Shown: positions 26,827-35,057 of the stretch, piece by piece
Numbering within the stretch: position 1 is the stretch's first letter
How the letters are laid out: each line of letters opens with the position of its first letter
Assembly (NCBI GenBank): GCA_947505655.1
Contig: CANNMD010000004.1
Span: forward strand, 1 to 45,005
Direction of reading: 5' to 3'
Length of the DNA stretch: 45,005 nt
Source of the DNA: Acidimicrobiaceae bacterium
GTDB taxonomy: Bacteria; Actinomycetota; Acidimicrobiia; Acidimicrobiales; Ilumatobacteraceae
Program-made: the position numbers and the translations under genes
The notes under the pieces: generated by a model
Told to the model about the DNA's origin: nothing
What the model saw: only the letters and a program-made list of their open reading frames with translations
Database searches by the model: none

Positions 26827-28178
26827 CGATCGACCTCTCCGAGCACGGGGTCAACGCTCGAAATAATGGCGACAGCATCGGCCACCAGACAGTTACGCAT
26901 CATGTGAGGCAAGGTCTGAATGTTCACGAACGAAGGCGCGCGAACATGCATGCGATATGGCTTCGACGAGCCATCGCTGGCGATGTAGCAGCCAATTTCG
27001 CCTCGTGGACTTTCGATTGCCACGTAGACCTCGCCCTCGGGGACCTTGAAGCCCTCGGTGAAGATCTTGAAGTGGTGGATCAACGCTTCCATCGACTCGT
27101 CGATGCGAGCACGCGGTGGCGGAGTGACCTTCTTGTTCTGGATGCGATAGTCGCCCGACGGCATGTGATCGAGAATCTGACGAACGATCTTCATCGATTC
27201 GCGGATCTCGTTGAGGCGAATCGCGAAGCGATCGAAACAGTCGCCGTAGGTGCCAACAATGACATCGAACTCGACCTCGTCGTAACGCAGGTATGGCATG
27301 TCGCGACGAAGGTCCCAAGCCAAACCGGTGCTGCGCAGAATTGGGCCAGTAGTGCCCAATGCCATCGCCTCTTGCGCCGTGATGACGCCGACGCCCTGCA
27401 AGCGATCTCGCCAGATTGGCTGACCGGTCATCAACACGTCGTACTCGGCAAGACGTGGGGGCAGCATGTCGAGGATGGCCAAGACGTCGTCGCGCCAACC
27501 GGCAGGCAGGTCGGCTGCGAGGCCGCCAGGACGGATGAAGTTGTGGTTCATCCGCAAGCCAGTGACCTTTTGGAAGAAGCGCAATACTTCTTCGCGCTCG
27601 CGCCAGCCGTAGAGCATCATGCTCACGGCACCGAGGTCCATGCCGTTGGTGGCCATGAACAACAGGTGGCTACTCATGCGGTTCAGTTCGCTGAGCAACA
27701 TGCGCATCCAGACGGCGCGCTCAGGAATGTCACCATCGATACCGAGCAACTTCTCGACGGCCAACGAGAACACCAACTCGTTATTCAGCGGGCTCACGTA
27801 ATCCATGCGCGTGACGTTGGTGCCACCTTGCATATAGGTCAGTGTCTCGCCGGTCTTTTCCATGCCGGTGTGTAGGTAGCCGATGATCGGCTTGCAGCGC
27901 AGCACGGTCTCGCCCTGCAGTTCGAGCATCAGGCGCAACACGCCATGGGTGCTCGGGTGCTGAGGACCCATGTTGATGATCATGGTTTGGTCATCGTGGT
28001 ATTCGTTGTCGCCGGTGCCGGCTGCGTACTTGGCAGCTTCGGCCTCGCTCATGCGCAGCACTGCGCCCACTTCGCGAAGCAGTTCTTTGGCGGTGAGCTC
28101 ACTGCGCGGGCGCAGCTCTTGGGCGCCTTCGCCGGTTTGGTGCAGCAGGCCTGCTTGAGTTTCGTCGATCACTGCCAC
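26823..28178 (-). CDS. nuoD: NADH-quinone oxidoreductase subunit D
   Basis: A 451-residue quinone-pocket subunit. The quinone His lies in NMGPQHPSTHGVLR and the Tyr in IGYLHTGMEKTGE; the C-terminus is VDPVLGEVDR. A 60-residue N-terminal extension rich in charged residues and Ala precedes the fold (ELTAKELLREVGAVLRMSEAEAAK), so an internal start is conceivable. The annotated GTG at 28178 overlaps nuoC by 10 bases. Compared with the copy at 140-1312, this one belongs to a complete 14-gene locus. Confidence 0.95.
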   Translation of the reverse strand: MAVIDETQAGLLHQTGEGAQELRPRSELTAKELLREVGAVLRMSEAEAAKYAAGTGDNEYHDDQTMIINMGPQHPSTHGVLRLMLELQGETVLRCKPIIGYLHTGMEKTGETLTYMQGGTNVTRMDYVSPLNNELVFSLAVEKLLGIDGDIPERAVWMRMLLSELNRMSSHLLFMATNGMDLGAVSMMLYGWREREEVLRFFQKVTGLRMNHNFIRPGGLAADLPAGWRDDVLAILDMLPPRLAEYDVLMTGQPIWRDRLQGVGVITAQEAMALGTTGPILRSTGLAWDLRRDMPYLRYDEVEFDVIVGTYGDCFDRFAIRLNEIRESMKIVRQILDHMPSGDYRIQNKKVTPPPRARIDESMEALIHHFKIFTEGFKVPEGEVYVAIESPRGEIGCYIASDGSSKPYRMHVRAPSFVNIQTLPHMMRNCLVADAVAIISSVDPVLGEVDR

Positions 28179-28735
28179 GCGCTGGTCTCCTCGGCTCGCG
28201 GTGCGTTCTGCACATAGTCAGCGCTGAACTGCACCGGGATGACACCGACTTCGTAGTCCTTGCGAAGCGGGTGGCCATCCCAATCCTCGGGCATCAAAAT
28301 GCGCGTGGGGTCGGGATGATTGGCGAACGAAATACCGAACATGTCGTAGGCCTCGCGCTCCATCGCCTCGGTGCCCGGATGCAGATCGAACAACGTGGGA
28401 CACGTGGCATCGTCGGCTGGAATCTGCACTCGCACACGCAGGCGGCGACGGTGCTCGATGTCGAGCAGGTTCACAACAACTTCAAACCGCTCAGGCGCAA
28501 TGCCTTCGGGCAACGTGCGACCTGGATGGGTGAGGTAATCGACTCCACACAAATCGATGGCCATCACGTAGCCATCGTTGGCAAGTTGTTTGATCAGGGC
28601 CACATAGCTTGAGCGGGCAACGTGCACCACCGGCTGACCGAAGCTGTCGGTGAGCGGATGTCCGTGCAACGTGGGCGCTGGTTCAGCGCTCGGCGACGTG
28701 TCTGCGGCGGCCTCGGGGGCGGGGGTGTTGCTCAT
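28169..28735 (-). CDS. nuoC: NADH-quinone oxidoreductase subunit C
   Basis: A 188-residue 30-kDa-type subunit with the signature EAMEREAYDMFGISFANHPDP and DWDGHPLRKDYEVG near the C-terminus. The N-terminal 20 residues (Ala/Pro/Ser-rich) are not conserved. It starts three bases after the nuoB stop and overlaps the nuoD start by 10 bases. It shares only the core with the second copy at 1309-1980, which has the longer [14 protein letters not shown] insertion. Confidence 0.95.
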   Translation of the reverse strand: MSNTPAPEAAADTSPSAEPAPTLHGHPLTDSFGQPVVHVARSSYVALIKQLANDGYVMAIDLCGVDYLTHPGRTLPEGIAPERFEVVVNLLDIEHRRRLRVRVQIPADDATCPTLFDLHPGTEAMEREAYDMFGISFANHPDPTRILMPEDWDGHPLRKDYEVGVIPVQFSADYVQNAPRAEETSAWQ

Positions 28736-28738
28736 CGG

Positions 28739-29326
28739 TCACCGATTTCCCAAGAGCACCGGGGTGGGCTCGATAGCAGCAGCGATCTCGGTGATGTGCA
28801 CATTGGCACCAGCCCCGGTTTGTGCGCGGCGCTTCATGATCTCGCCGTCTTCGATGAGCTGATGCAGGGTCTCAATTGCGTGGATCAGCGTCTCTGGTGT
28901 CGGCGGGCAGCCGGGTGCATACACATCGACAGGCACGATCTGGTCGACACCTTGCACGATTGCGTAGTTGTTGAACATGCCGCCGCTGCTGGCGCACACA
29001 CCCATGCTGATGACCCACTTGGGTTCCATCATCTGGTCGTACACCTGGCGCAACACAGGAGCCATCTTCTGGCTGACGCGGCCGGCCACAATCATGATGT
29101 CTGCCTGACGCGGGCTGGCTCGAAACACTTCCATGCCGAAGCGGCTGAGGTCGTAGTGCGAGCCGCCAGAACCCATCATCTCGATGGCACAACAGGCAAG
29201 GCCGAAGGTGGCACCCCAACTGCTGCGGCTACGCGCCCACTTCACCAGATCTTCGATGCGACCGGTGAGGGCGTTGTGCTGAATGCCGCCGAGACCGTCG
29301 TCGAGTACGTCGTTTACGAGTCCCAT
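28739..29326 (-). CDS. nuoB: NADH-quinone oxidoreductase subunit B
   Basis: A 195-residue PSST-type subunit with the N2 cluster ligands: the Cys45-Cys46 pair in [11 protein letters not shown], the Cys in [16 protein letters not shown] and the Cys in [10 protein letters not shown]. The [16 protein letters not shown] form is that of the canonical 14-subunit complex, unlike the [15 protein letters not shown] form of the second copy at 1958-2485. It starts two bases after the nuoA stop. Confidence 0.97.
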   Translation of the reverse strand: MGLVNDVLDDGLGGIQHNALTGRIEDLVKWARSRSSWGATFGLACCAIEMMGSGGSHYDLSRFGMEVFRASPRQADIMIVAGRVSQKMAPVLRQVYDQMMEPKWVISMGVCASSGGMFNNYAIVQGVDQIVPVDVYAPGCPPTPETLIHAIETLHQLIEDGEIMKRRAQTGAGANVHITEIAAAIEPTPVLLGNR

Positions 29327-29328
29327 AA

Positions 29329-29790
29329 TCAGGCTGCCTTCTCGTCGATTCGGCCTTCGGTACCAACGCGGCGGATAGTGCTGCTGAGGGTGCGGTCGGC
29401 CGAGACGGCGCTATCGAGCGCCTTGTACTTCTGCAGCGGACCCCAGTCGAGCGCGCCTCGTGCAACCACGTAGACGAACGCTGCGAAGAACACGGCGCTG
29501 AACGCGATCATTTCCCAAAACGCAAACGAACCGAGCTCACGGCGCGCCACCGAATAGGGATAGATGAAGATGATCTCGATGTCGAACATCACGAACAGCA
29601 TGGCCACGATGTAGAAGCTCACGGGGAAGCGCTCGGGCAACTCGCGGCCCGGCACAATGCCGCATTCGTAGGGCGCTTGCTTCGCCGCCGATGGACGACG
29701 AGGGGCCAGTAGCCGTGAGGCCACAAAGCTGACCGCGCCGAACAAAATCGCCACGACCATCAGCGCGATCACAGGCAGGTACTGGCCCAT
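29329..29790 (-). CDS. nuoA: NADH-quinone oxidoreductase subunit A
   Basis: A 153-residue three-helix subunit. The loop reads [22 protein letters not shown] with the conserved Cys that changes accessibility in studied complexes, and helix 2 has [15 protein letters not shown] 35-residue hydrophilic C-terminal tail ([24 protein letters not shown] in part) is longer than usual. It starts three bases after the membrane-protein gene 29794-30615, so complex I is continuous with the cytochrome bc gene set upstream. Confidence 0.96.
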   Translation of the reverse strand: MGQYLPVIALMVVAILFGAVSFVASRLLAPRRPSAAKQAPYECGIVPGRELPERFPVSFYIVAMLFVMFDIEIIFIYPYSVARRELGSFAFWEMIAFSAVFFAAFVYVVARGALDWGPLQKYKALDSAVSADRTLSSTIRRVGTEGRIDEKAA

Positions 29791-29793
29791 GAG

Positions 29794-30615
29794 CTAGCTC
29801 TTTGCCGGCACAGCGAGACCGCCAGCGCGGTTCACGAGTACCCGTTTGTCGCGAATGTGCAACAAGTAGCAACAAGCGAAGAACACCAGAGCCGAGCCAA
29901 ACGAGATAATTGCGGCCGGCACACGCTTGCTACCAAGATCGCGAATCATGTACACGTAGCGGTGAGGCTGCGACGGGTCAAGCTCGGCTCGTGCAGGTGC
30001 ACGACCTGGCTCAGCTCGCTGTGGGAGCAACGGCGCCACTTCGACCACGACCCAGTGCGGCTTGTGCTTGAACGCAATGAAGTCGATCGACTCGCCGATC
30101 TTCGGGTAGCGGTCGCCACCCTTGTCGAACACGGACACCACTTGGAACTCGCCGGCCTTGAGCGTGCCATCTTCTTCGATCACGAAACCGCCAGCAGCGG
30201 CCGACTCTCCGTAGCTCGGGTCGGTCTCGCCGAGCTGGCGCCAACCCTCTGCGGCCAGCGATGTCCGCACAGCGGAAGCCTGATCGGAGGGCGCTGCGTC
30301 AGCAGCAACATCAACCGGCTGTTTGACGACCCCAGCCGCAAAGACCGAGTCTGGCTGCATCAATATCGAGTTGTTACGAACCGGCTGCCACGATGGCTCT
30401 TCGCCCTTGAGGCCGATACCGAACGACCACCACACCAATGCCATCACCATCATCCACCCGCTGAGTCCAGCGAGTGCGAGCAAGAAGCCCAAGCGAGCAC
30501 CGACGTTGGTACCAAGGATCAGGAATGTTGATCCACACAAGGTGCCGACGGAAATGATGATGATGAGAATGCCGCGGATCTGCGGCTCCCAATTGATTGC
30601 GAGTAGGGCATGCAT
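29794..30615 (-). CDS. Membrane protein of unknown function between the cytochrome bc and nuo genes
   Basis: A 273-residue protein with two N-terminal hydrophobic helices (about 15-35 and 43-66), a hydrophilic middle domain of about 160 residues, and a third helix (about 230-255, VPAAIISFGSALVFFACCYLL) followed by a basic tail. No cofactor motif is present. Its ATG overlaps the stop of the di-heme cytochrome c (TAATG) and nuoA follows three bases later, so it is firmly inside the operon. It may be an accessory or assembly subunit of the cytochrome complex, or a link between complexes III and I; this is inference from position only. Confidence 0.8.
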   Translation of the reverse strand: MHALLAINWEPQIRGILIIIISVGTLCGSTFLILGTNVGARLGFLLALAGLSGWMMVMALVWWSFGIGLKGEEPSWQPVRNNSILMQPDSVFAAGVVKQPVDVAADAAPSDQASAVRTSLAAEGWRQLGETDPSYGESAAAGGFVIEEDGTLKAGEFQVVSVFDKGGDRYPKIGESIDFIAFKHKPHWVVVEVAPLLPQRAEPGRAPARAELDPSQPHRYVYMIRDLGSKRVPAAIISFGSALVFFACCYLLHIRDKRVLVNRAGGLAVPAKS

Positions 30616-31688
30616 TACAGGCTCCGCACGTATTCGATGATGGCTTTGATCTGTCCGTCGGTGAGCATGTTGCCAAAGCCAGGCATACGGCCGCTGCCTT
30701 GACCTTGCAGGCCGTATTTCTTGCCCAACTCAGAGCCCTTTTTCACGAAGTCGATCTGGTCGGCCTCGCTGGGGAAGTGAGCGTTCGAGGCGCCTCCGGT
30801 GAGGTTGGGCCCCAGGCCGCCTTGGCCGGTTTGGCCAGGATCGCCGTAGCTCCAGCCCTGCGTATGGCAACGTGCGCACGAATACGCACCGCTGTTGGTG
30901 TCGAGGTTAAACAGCGCCTCGCCGTACGACTTGTAGGTGCCATCAGCGACAAGCTTGTTGGCTGAATCGGTGATGGCTTGCTGCTGCGAGGCCTCGAGCG
31001 TGCCCGTAGGACAGATGCGATCGTCGGGCTCGTTGGCTGCACAACCTGAGCGGGGCAACTGAATGGATTTCAGGTAGGCAATGAGGTTGTCGATCTGCTG
31101 AGCGTTCATTGGACCGCCGCCAGCGAGTCCCCAAGGGGACATCGGCGAGAATGGCCGGCCATAGTTGAGAATGAAGCGAACCTCTTCCTCGGTGTAGCGG
31201 TAAAACACCGCGTTCAGTGCTGGCGCCTTCCAACTAACAGCCTTGACCTCGTTGGTCTTGGGATCGGTGATTGCATACGCAGCCACGCCGCCCGTAGCTG
31301 TCATGCCGCCGTGGCAACCAGCGCAGTTGAAGCCGCCCTTTGCCGTTGGCTGGAACAGTTCTTCGCCCCAGCCCTCGGCGCGCTCCACCGAGTATTCCTT
31401 GGCGCCAACCAAGCGTGACGGCTCAAGCACCCAGTACAGCGGCAGGCCGACAACGCTGACCACGAGGAATAACAGTCCAATGAACTGCACCCGCTCGAGG
31501 CGGCGCCCTTCGAGGATTTCATCGTCGTAATACTGCTTGCGGTTTGGTGCAAGTTCGATCTCGGATCCGAGCTCGGGTCGCGCCGACTTGCGGTTCGACA
31601 TTGCGTAGACCACATAGCCCGCCACGATGACGAACAAAATGATGTAGGCAATATTGGTGGTGGTACTCGCCAACATGAATGAATTCAC
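30615..31688 (-). CDS. Membrane-anchored di-heme cytochrome c of the cytochrome bc complex
   Basis: A 357-residue protein. Two N-terminal hydrophobic helices (about 10-29 and 68-88) are followed by two cytochrome c domains, with heme sites Cys122-Ala-Gly-Cys-His126 and Cys271-Ala-Arg-Cys-His275. Probable axial Met ligands are in SPMSPWG (Met183) and GRMPGFG (Met335). It is the likely electron acceptor from the Rieske protein, serving as a di-heme QcrC-like subunit, though its topology differs from actinobacterial QcrC with one C-terminal helix. GTG at 31688 overlaps the Rieske stop (GTGA); the ATG six codons earlier would lie in the Rieske gene. Confidence 0.9.
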   Translation of the reverse strand: MNSFMLASTTTNIAYIILFVIVAGYVVYAMSNRKSARPELGSEIELAPNRKQYYDDEILEGRRLERVQFIGLLFLVVSVVGLPLYWVLEPSRLVGAKEYSVERAEGWGEELFQPTAKGGFNCAGCHGGMTATGGVAAYAITDPKTNEVKAVSWKAPALNAVFYRYTEEEVRFILNYGRPFSPMSPWGLAGGGPMNAQQIDNLIAYLKSIQLPRSGCAANEPDDRICPTGTLEASQQQAITDSANKLVADGTYKSYGEALFNLDTNSGAYSCARCHTQGWSYGDPGQTGQGGLGPNLTGGASNAHFPSEADQIDFVKKGSELGKKYGLQGQGSGRMPGFGNMLTDGQIKAIIEYVRSL

Positions 31689-32545
31689 TCCCCGCCCGTA
31701 ATGCAATGCGGGCCTTCGGCTTCTTGGCCTGTGGTATTGGTTCCGATGGCAGGACCCGGAAGGGCCGCACCACCCAATGTGTCGATGGTGACATCGCCTG
31801 TGCCGCTGACCGAGACGATGAAGCGATCCATGCCACGTGGTGCAGGACCGGCCTTCTTCTCGCCGACTCGGTTGTACTGGCTACCGTGGCATGGGCATTC
31901 GAACCACTGTGAGCTCTTGCACTCAGGAACTCGGCAACCGAGGTGAGGGCACTTCTGATAGAGCGCTACGAGGCCGGCTTCCATGCCTGGCAAGAGCAGC
32001 GAGGGATAAATCTTCTTGGCCTTGGGCACAGCGTCGGCGGGATATGCCGTAATCCACGTGCGCGCCTCGGGCAGGTAGAAGAAGCCGTTGTTGAGACGAA
32101 TGTTCAACAAGATGTCGTCGAGCTTTCCCGCGCCAACCTTGCCGCCAAAGCCGCCGCCGCCGCCAGTTGGCCACAAGAACGCAACGAAACTGGCCGCTGC
32201 AAAGCCACCGAGGCCGAGGCCCATCAGGCCGATGTACGCCCGGTTGAAGAACTTGCGACGCGAGAGACCAATGGCTTCGATGTCGGGCTCAACCCATGGC
32301 GACGGCAACAACGTGTCGGCCTTGACCACTGTGGCTGTGCGACTTGCGGTCGCTGCGGCCTCGAGGTCGCGACCTGTTGCGGACTTCTTTGAGCCGGTCG
32401 CTGCGGGCTGATCACGCTTTCGGGTTTCGCGCGACAACGCGCCTGCGCCGCGAACATCGGTGCGGCGCGCGGCGGTGAGGAACATCACCGCCGCTAACAC
32501 GATCACTATTGCAATCGCGATTCCAATTACTGCTCCAGAGTTCAA
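31685..32545 (-). CDS. qcrA: Rieske [2Fe-2S] protein of the cytochrome bc complex
   Basis: A 286-residue protein. The Rieske motifs are intact: Cys199-Pro-His201 with Cys204 (CPHLGC) and Cys217-Pro-Cys219-His220 (CPCHGSQYN), with Cys204 and Cys219 forming the usual disulfide. There is an N-terminal helix (about 5-24), a linker of about 70 residues, and a second helix (about 103-125) preceded by SRRKFF, similar to a twin-arginine signal, so the second helix is probably the Tat-inserted anchor. A Gly-rich hinge (TGGGGGFGG) follows it. The start is TTG at 32545, with GAGG about ten bases upstream. Confidence 0.93.
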   Translation of the reverse strand: MNSGAVIGIAIAIVIVLAAVMFLTAARRTDVRGAGALSRETRKRDQPAATGSKKSATGRDLEAAATASRTATVVKADTLLPSPWVEPDIEAIGLSRRKFFNRAYIGLMGLGLGGFAAASFVAFLWPTGGGGGFGGKVGAGKLDDILLNIRLNNGFFYLPEARTWITAYPADAVPKAKKIYPSLLLPGMEAGLVALYQKCPHLGCRVPECKSSQWFECPCHGSQYNRVGEKKAGPAPRGMDRFIVSVSGTGDVTIDTLGGAALPGPAIGTNTTGQEAEGPHCITGGE

Positions 32546-32554
32546 CTCAGGACC

Positions 32555-33325
32555 TCACAATTCGAAGAAGATGCCGTCACGCCACGGAAGCGTGAAGTTG
32601 AATCCAGGACCACGGAAGAACGAACCGATGATGACCAACACAGCCCACGTCATCAAGAACAGGGTCATCATCGAGGTCGCAAACTTGCGATCCTCGGGTT
32701 TGATCGATGGGTTCTTATCGATGTACGGCGACAGGATGAGCACAATCAGACCAACGCCAGGAAATGTCACGCCTGCCACCATTGGGTGGAACATGGTGAG
32801 CAGTTCCTGAAGGCCCAGGAAGTACCACGGCGCCTTCGAAGGGTTCGGGGTCTTGTTGATGTTGGCGTACTGCAGCAGCGGGGCATTGACGAAGACGCTG
32901 AACACGAACGTGAACGCAGTACACGCCAAGGCAGCCACAAATTCGGCGGCGAGCAGGTGCGGCCAGGTGTGCACCTTGTCGACCGGCGAGGCCTTGACCT
33001 CTTGGATCGAGCCACTCTTGACCACCGTGAGGAGACGCTGAGTGTGGCCGCCGGGGCCAGCGCCCACGGGCAAACCAGCGCTTGCAGCCGGAGCGGCAAC
33101 CACGGCAGCGACCTTGTCGAGCACAGCAACACCGCCGCCGGCAGCGGCATCGCTGTCGGTCTTCGATTTTGCCGACCGACTGCGCTCGAGCAGATGCGCA
33201 GGAATGCGCGGATCTGATGCAGGGGCTTCGGCGCTTGGTGCAGCGGCCGCGGGCGCGGCTTCTTCTGCAGCCTTATCGCGAGCGGCTTGCGCTCGCTTGA
33301 GCAGGTGCTCTGGGATTTCAGTCAT
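32555..33325 (-). CDS. Cytochrome b C-terminal half (subunit IV/PetD-like)
   Basis: A 256-residue protein. Residues 1-115 are a hydrophilic Ala/Pro-rich extension that starts MTEIPEHLLKR and repeats the motif as IPAHLLERSR at 41-50. The membrane part has three helices (about 124-147, 184-204, 216-236) and the quinol-site loop NPSKAPWYFLGLQELL, where A-P-W-Y (165-168) replaces the PEWY of bc1 and b6f. It forms the quinol-oxidising site with the N-half encoded next door, as PetD does with PetB. The ATG is supported by the conserved N-terminal motif. The long extension has no known role. Confidence 0.9.
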   Translation of the reverse strand: MTEIPEHLLKRAQAARDKAAEEAAPAAAAPSAEAPASDPRIPAHLLERSRSAKSKTDSDAAAGGGVAVLDKVAAVVAAPAASAGLPVGAGPGGHTQRLLTVVKSGSIQEVKASPVDKVHTWPHLLAAEFVAALACTAFTFVFSVFVNAPLLQYANINKTPNPSKAPWYFLGLQELLTMFHPMVAGVTFPGVGLIVLILSPYIDKNPSIKPEDRKFATSMMTLFLMTWAVLVIIGSFFRGPGFNFTLPWRDGIFFEL

Positions 33326-33355
33326 GGCTCAACACCCTTCGATCACAACGGCTAA

Positions 33356-34141
33356 TCACAGCGGGCCCGAAATGCCGCCGTCTTTACGGACACGCCAGAA
33401 GTGGATGGCCATAAAGATGACAATGATGAACGGGAAGAACAACACGTGAAGTACGTACCACCGCAGCAACGTCTCGGGGCCGATTTCGGCCCCGCCAAGT
33501 AAGACGAATCTCACCTGCGATCCGAGCACCGGCGTGTACCCCATCATGTTGGTACCCACCGTCACCGCCCACAGTGCCAACTGGTCCCATGGGAGCAGGT
33601 AGCCGGTGAACGACAACATCAAAGTGAGCACCAGCAAGATGATGCCGATCACCCAGTTGAACTCGCGAGGAGCCTTGTAGGCGCCGTGGTAAAACACGCG
33701 GGCCATGTGCAAGAAAACGCTCAGCACCATGAGGTGCGCACCCCATCGGTGCATATTTCGCACAAGTAAGCCGAACGCCACCGACGTCTGCAAGTTGTTG
33801 ATGTCGTTCCAGGCCTGCGTTGCTTCGGGCCGGTAGAAGAACATCAAGAAGATGCCAGTGACGGTGAGCAGAATAAACAAGAAGAAGCTCAGCCCGCCAA
33901 GGCACAGCGTGTAGCTCACCTTGACTGCGTGACGCTTCACCTTCACTGGGTGCAGGTGATACAGCACCGAGTTCATGATGACGTAACTGCGGTTACGCGG
34001 GCTATCGGTGTAGCCCTTTCGGAAGATGCTGCCAGGGCGGAAAATGCTGTTCCACGCCTGACTGCCTTGTACCGATCCGTTGACCTTGGTGACGCGGTCT
34101 TTCAGCGTCGGTCGTGGATTCTCATCGAGGATATTGGCCAT
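33356..34141 (-). CDS. Cytochrome b N-terminal half (cytochrome b6-like)
   Basis: A 261-residue, four-helix heme protein. The heme-b ligands are His131 and His145 in helix B and His232 and His247 in helix D; 13 residues separate the first pair and 14 the second, the latter being the b6 spacing. Cys80 in YTLCLGG aligns with the Cys of cytochrome b6 that binds heme c_n (c_i) covalently, and the C-terminus RKDGGISGPL is nearly that of PetB (RKQGISGPL). It carries the two b hemes of the quinol-oxidising complex. A 55-residue soluble N-terminus precedes. The 30-base gap to the C-half has no structure I can see. Confidence 0.93.
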   Translation of the reverse strand: MANILDENPRPTLKDRVTKVNGSVQGSQAWNSIFRPGSIFRKGYTDSPRNRSYVIMNSVLYHLHPVKVKRHAVKVSYTLCLGGLSFFLFILLTVTGIFLMFFYRPEATQAWNDINNLQTSVAFGLLVRNMHRWGAHLMVLSVFLHMARVFYHGAYKAPREFNWVIGIILLVLTLMLSFTGYLLPWDQLALWAVTVGTNMMGYTPVLGSQVRFVLLGGAEIGPETLLRWYVLHVLFFPFIIVIFMAIHFWRVRKDGGISGPL

Positions 34142-34156
34142 GATCTGTGGTCTCCT

Positions 34157-34570
34157 CTACAGCCGCAAGCCGTAGGCGTAGCCGTGATTGTTCGTACGTG
34201 TATGCGAATCGCCGGTGGCTCCTGCCGTGCCGACTTTGCCCAAAATGATGACTCCGGTTGGGCAACGATCGACGCACAGTGCGCAACGGGTGCACACGTC
34301 GTCGTCGATGATGAACAGCACATTGTCTGCTGGGTCGCTACCCGGCATTTCTGTGCCTGTTGCTTCAGCGATGGCCTCAGGGGCCACCATGTGAATGCAT
34401 TTCCAAGGGCAGATATCGACGCAGCCTTCGCACATGATGCACTCGGTCTGGTCAATATGAATGAACTGCTTGGGCTTCACCGCCTTGCTGAGGTAGTCGG
34501 CATCAACCTCGACGAGTTGATACTCAGAGGACCACAGCGGCATTGGTGGATTGGCGTCGGTACGTGCCAT
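34157..34570 (-). CDS. 2x[4Fe-4S] ferredoxin-like protein in the cytochrome bc operon
   Basis: A 137-residue soluble protein with two complete cluster motifs: Cys44-x2-Cys47-x2-Cys50-x3-Cys54 (with an extra Cys58 in CPWKC) and Cys93-x2-Cys96-x2-Cys99-x3-Cys103 (CTRCALCVDRCP). The inserted stretch between the two motifs (about 38 residues) is longer than in small ferredoxins. The last 25 residues are Gly/His/Asn-rich. No signal peptide, so it faces the cytosol. It is not a NuoI (no amphipathic start). It lies 4 bases after the 3-TM gene and 15 bases before cytochrome b, so it may feed electrons to, or take them from, that complex; partner unknown. Confidence 0.9.
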   Translation of the reverse strand: MARTDANPPMPLWSSEYQLVEVDADYLSKAVKPKQFIHIDQTECIMCEGCVDICPWKCIHMVAPEAIAEATGTEMPGSDPADNVLFIIDDDVCTRCALCVDRCPTGVIILGKVGTAGATGDSHTRTNNHGYAYGLRL

Positions 34571-34574
34571 GAGA

Positions 34575-35057
34575 TCAGGCCTTCTTCACCAGTGGGCGAC
34601 CATAGGTGCTGGTGGCCAGCTCGGTGCTTGCGGTCTTCTTGCCGCGGTTTTGCCACCAGATCCAAATCCAGATCTGAAGGGCGAAGAAGATCAAGTGAAT
34701 GACGACAACGATGATGTCGCGAATCTCTTGGTACGAGACGGTGAAGGGAAAGTGACCGCCGTACACCTTGGCCTTCAAGATGTCGAACGGGCCGAAGAGC
34801 AACTTCTGCTTGTTCCACTCGAGGTTCTTGTCGGCGTGCTGGATCCAGCGGTCGGGCACAACGCCATAGGCGATGAACATGACCGTGCTTGCGTACACGG
34901 CCGCGAGCATTGACTCACCCCATGTGAAGGGGGTGCCGATGGGTCGTCGTTTGCCATAGGGGATGGCAGCGAGCGTGAGCACCAACGTCAGCGCAAACGA
35001 AAAGAGAAACGCTTGGTTGACGCCAGGCCATGTGGAGATGTCGATTGCGAGGAGCAA
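34575..35057 (-). CDS. Three-helix membrane protein at the head of the cytochrome bc operon
   Basis: A protein of about 160 residues with three hydrophobic helices: near residues 14-30, 45-65 and 110-133 (VVVIHLIFFALQIWIWIWW). It has no cofactor motif, and a charged C-terminal tail KKTASTELATSTYGRPLVKKA. The start is taken as TTG at 35057, with GGCGAGG about seven bases upstream; an ATG at 35144 adds 29 residues of unlikely character across the repeat region. First gene of the 21-gene unit. It could anchor the ferredoxin encoded 4 bases downstream; that is inference. Confidence 0.72.
   Translation of the reverse strand: MLLAIDISTWPGVNQAFLFSFALTLVLTLAAIPYGKRRPIGTPFTWGESMLAAVYASTVMFIAYGVVPDRWIQHADKNLEWNKQKLLFGPFDILKAKVYGGHFPFTVSYQEIRDIIVVVIHLIFFALQIWIWIWWQNRGKKTASTELATSTYGRPLVKKA

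Noticed and set aside
34157-34570. The ferredoxin read as a second NuoI
   Set aside because: It lacks the amphipathic N-terminus and the family context of NuoI, and it lies in the cytochrome b gene group; a true NuoI is at 20537-21187.
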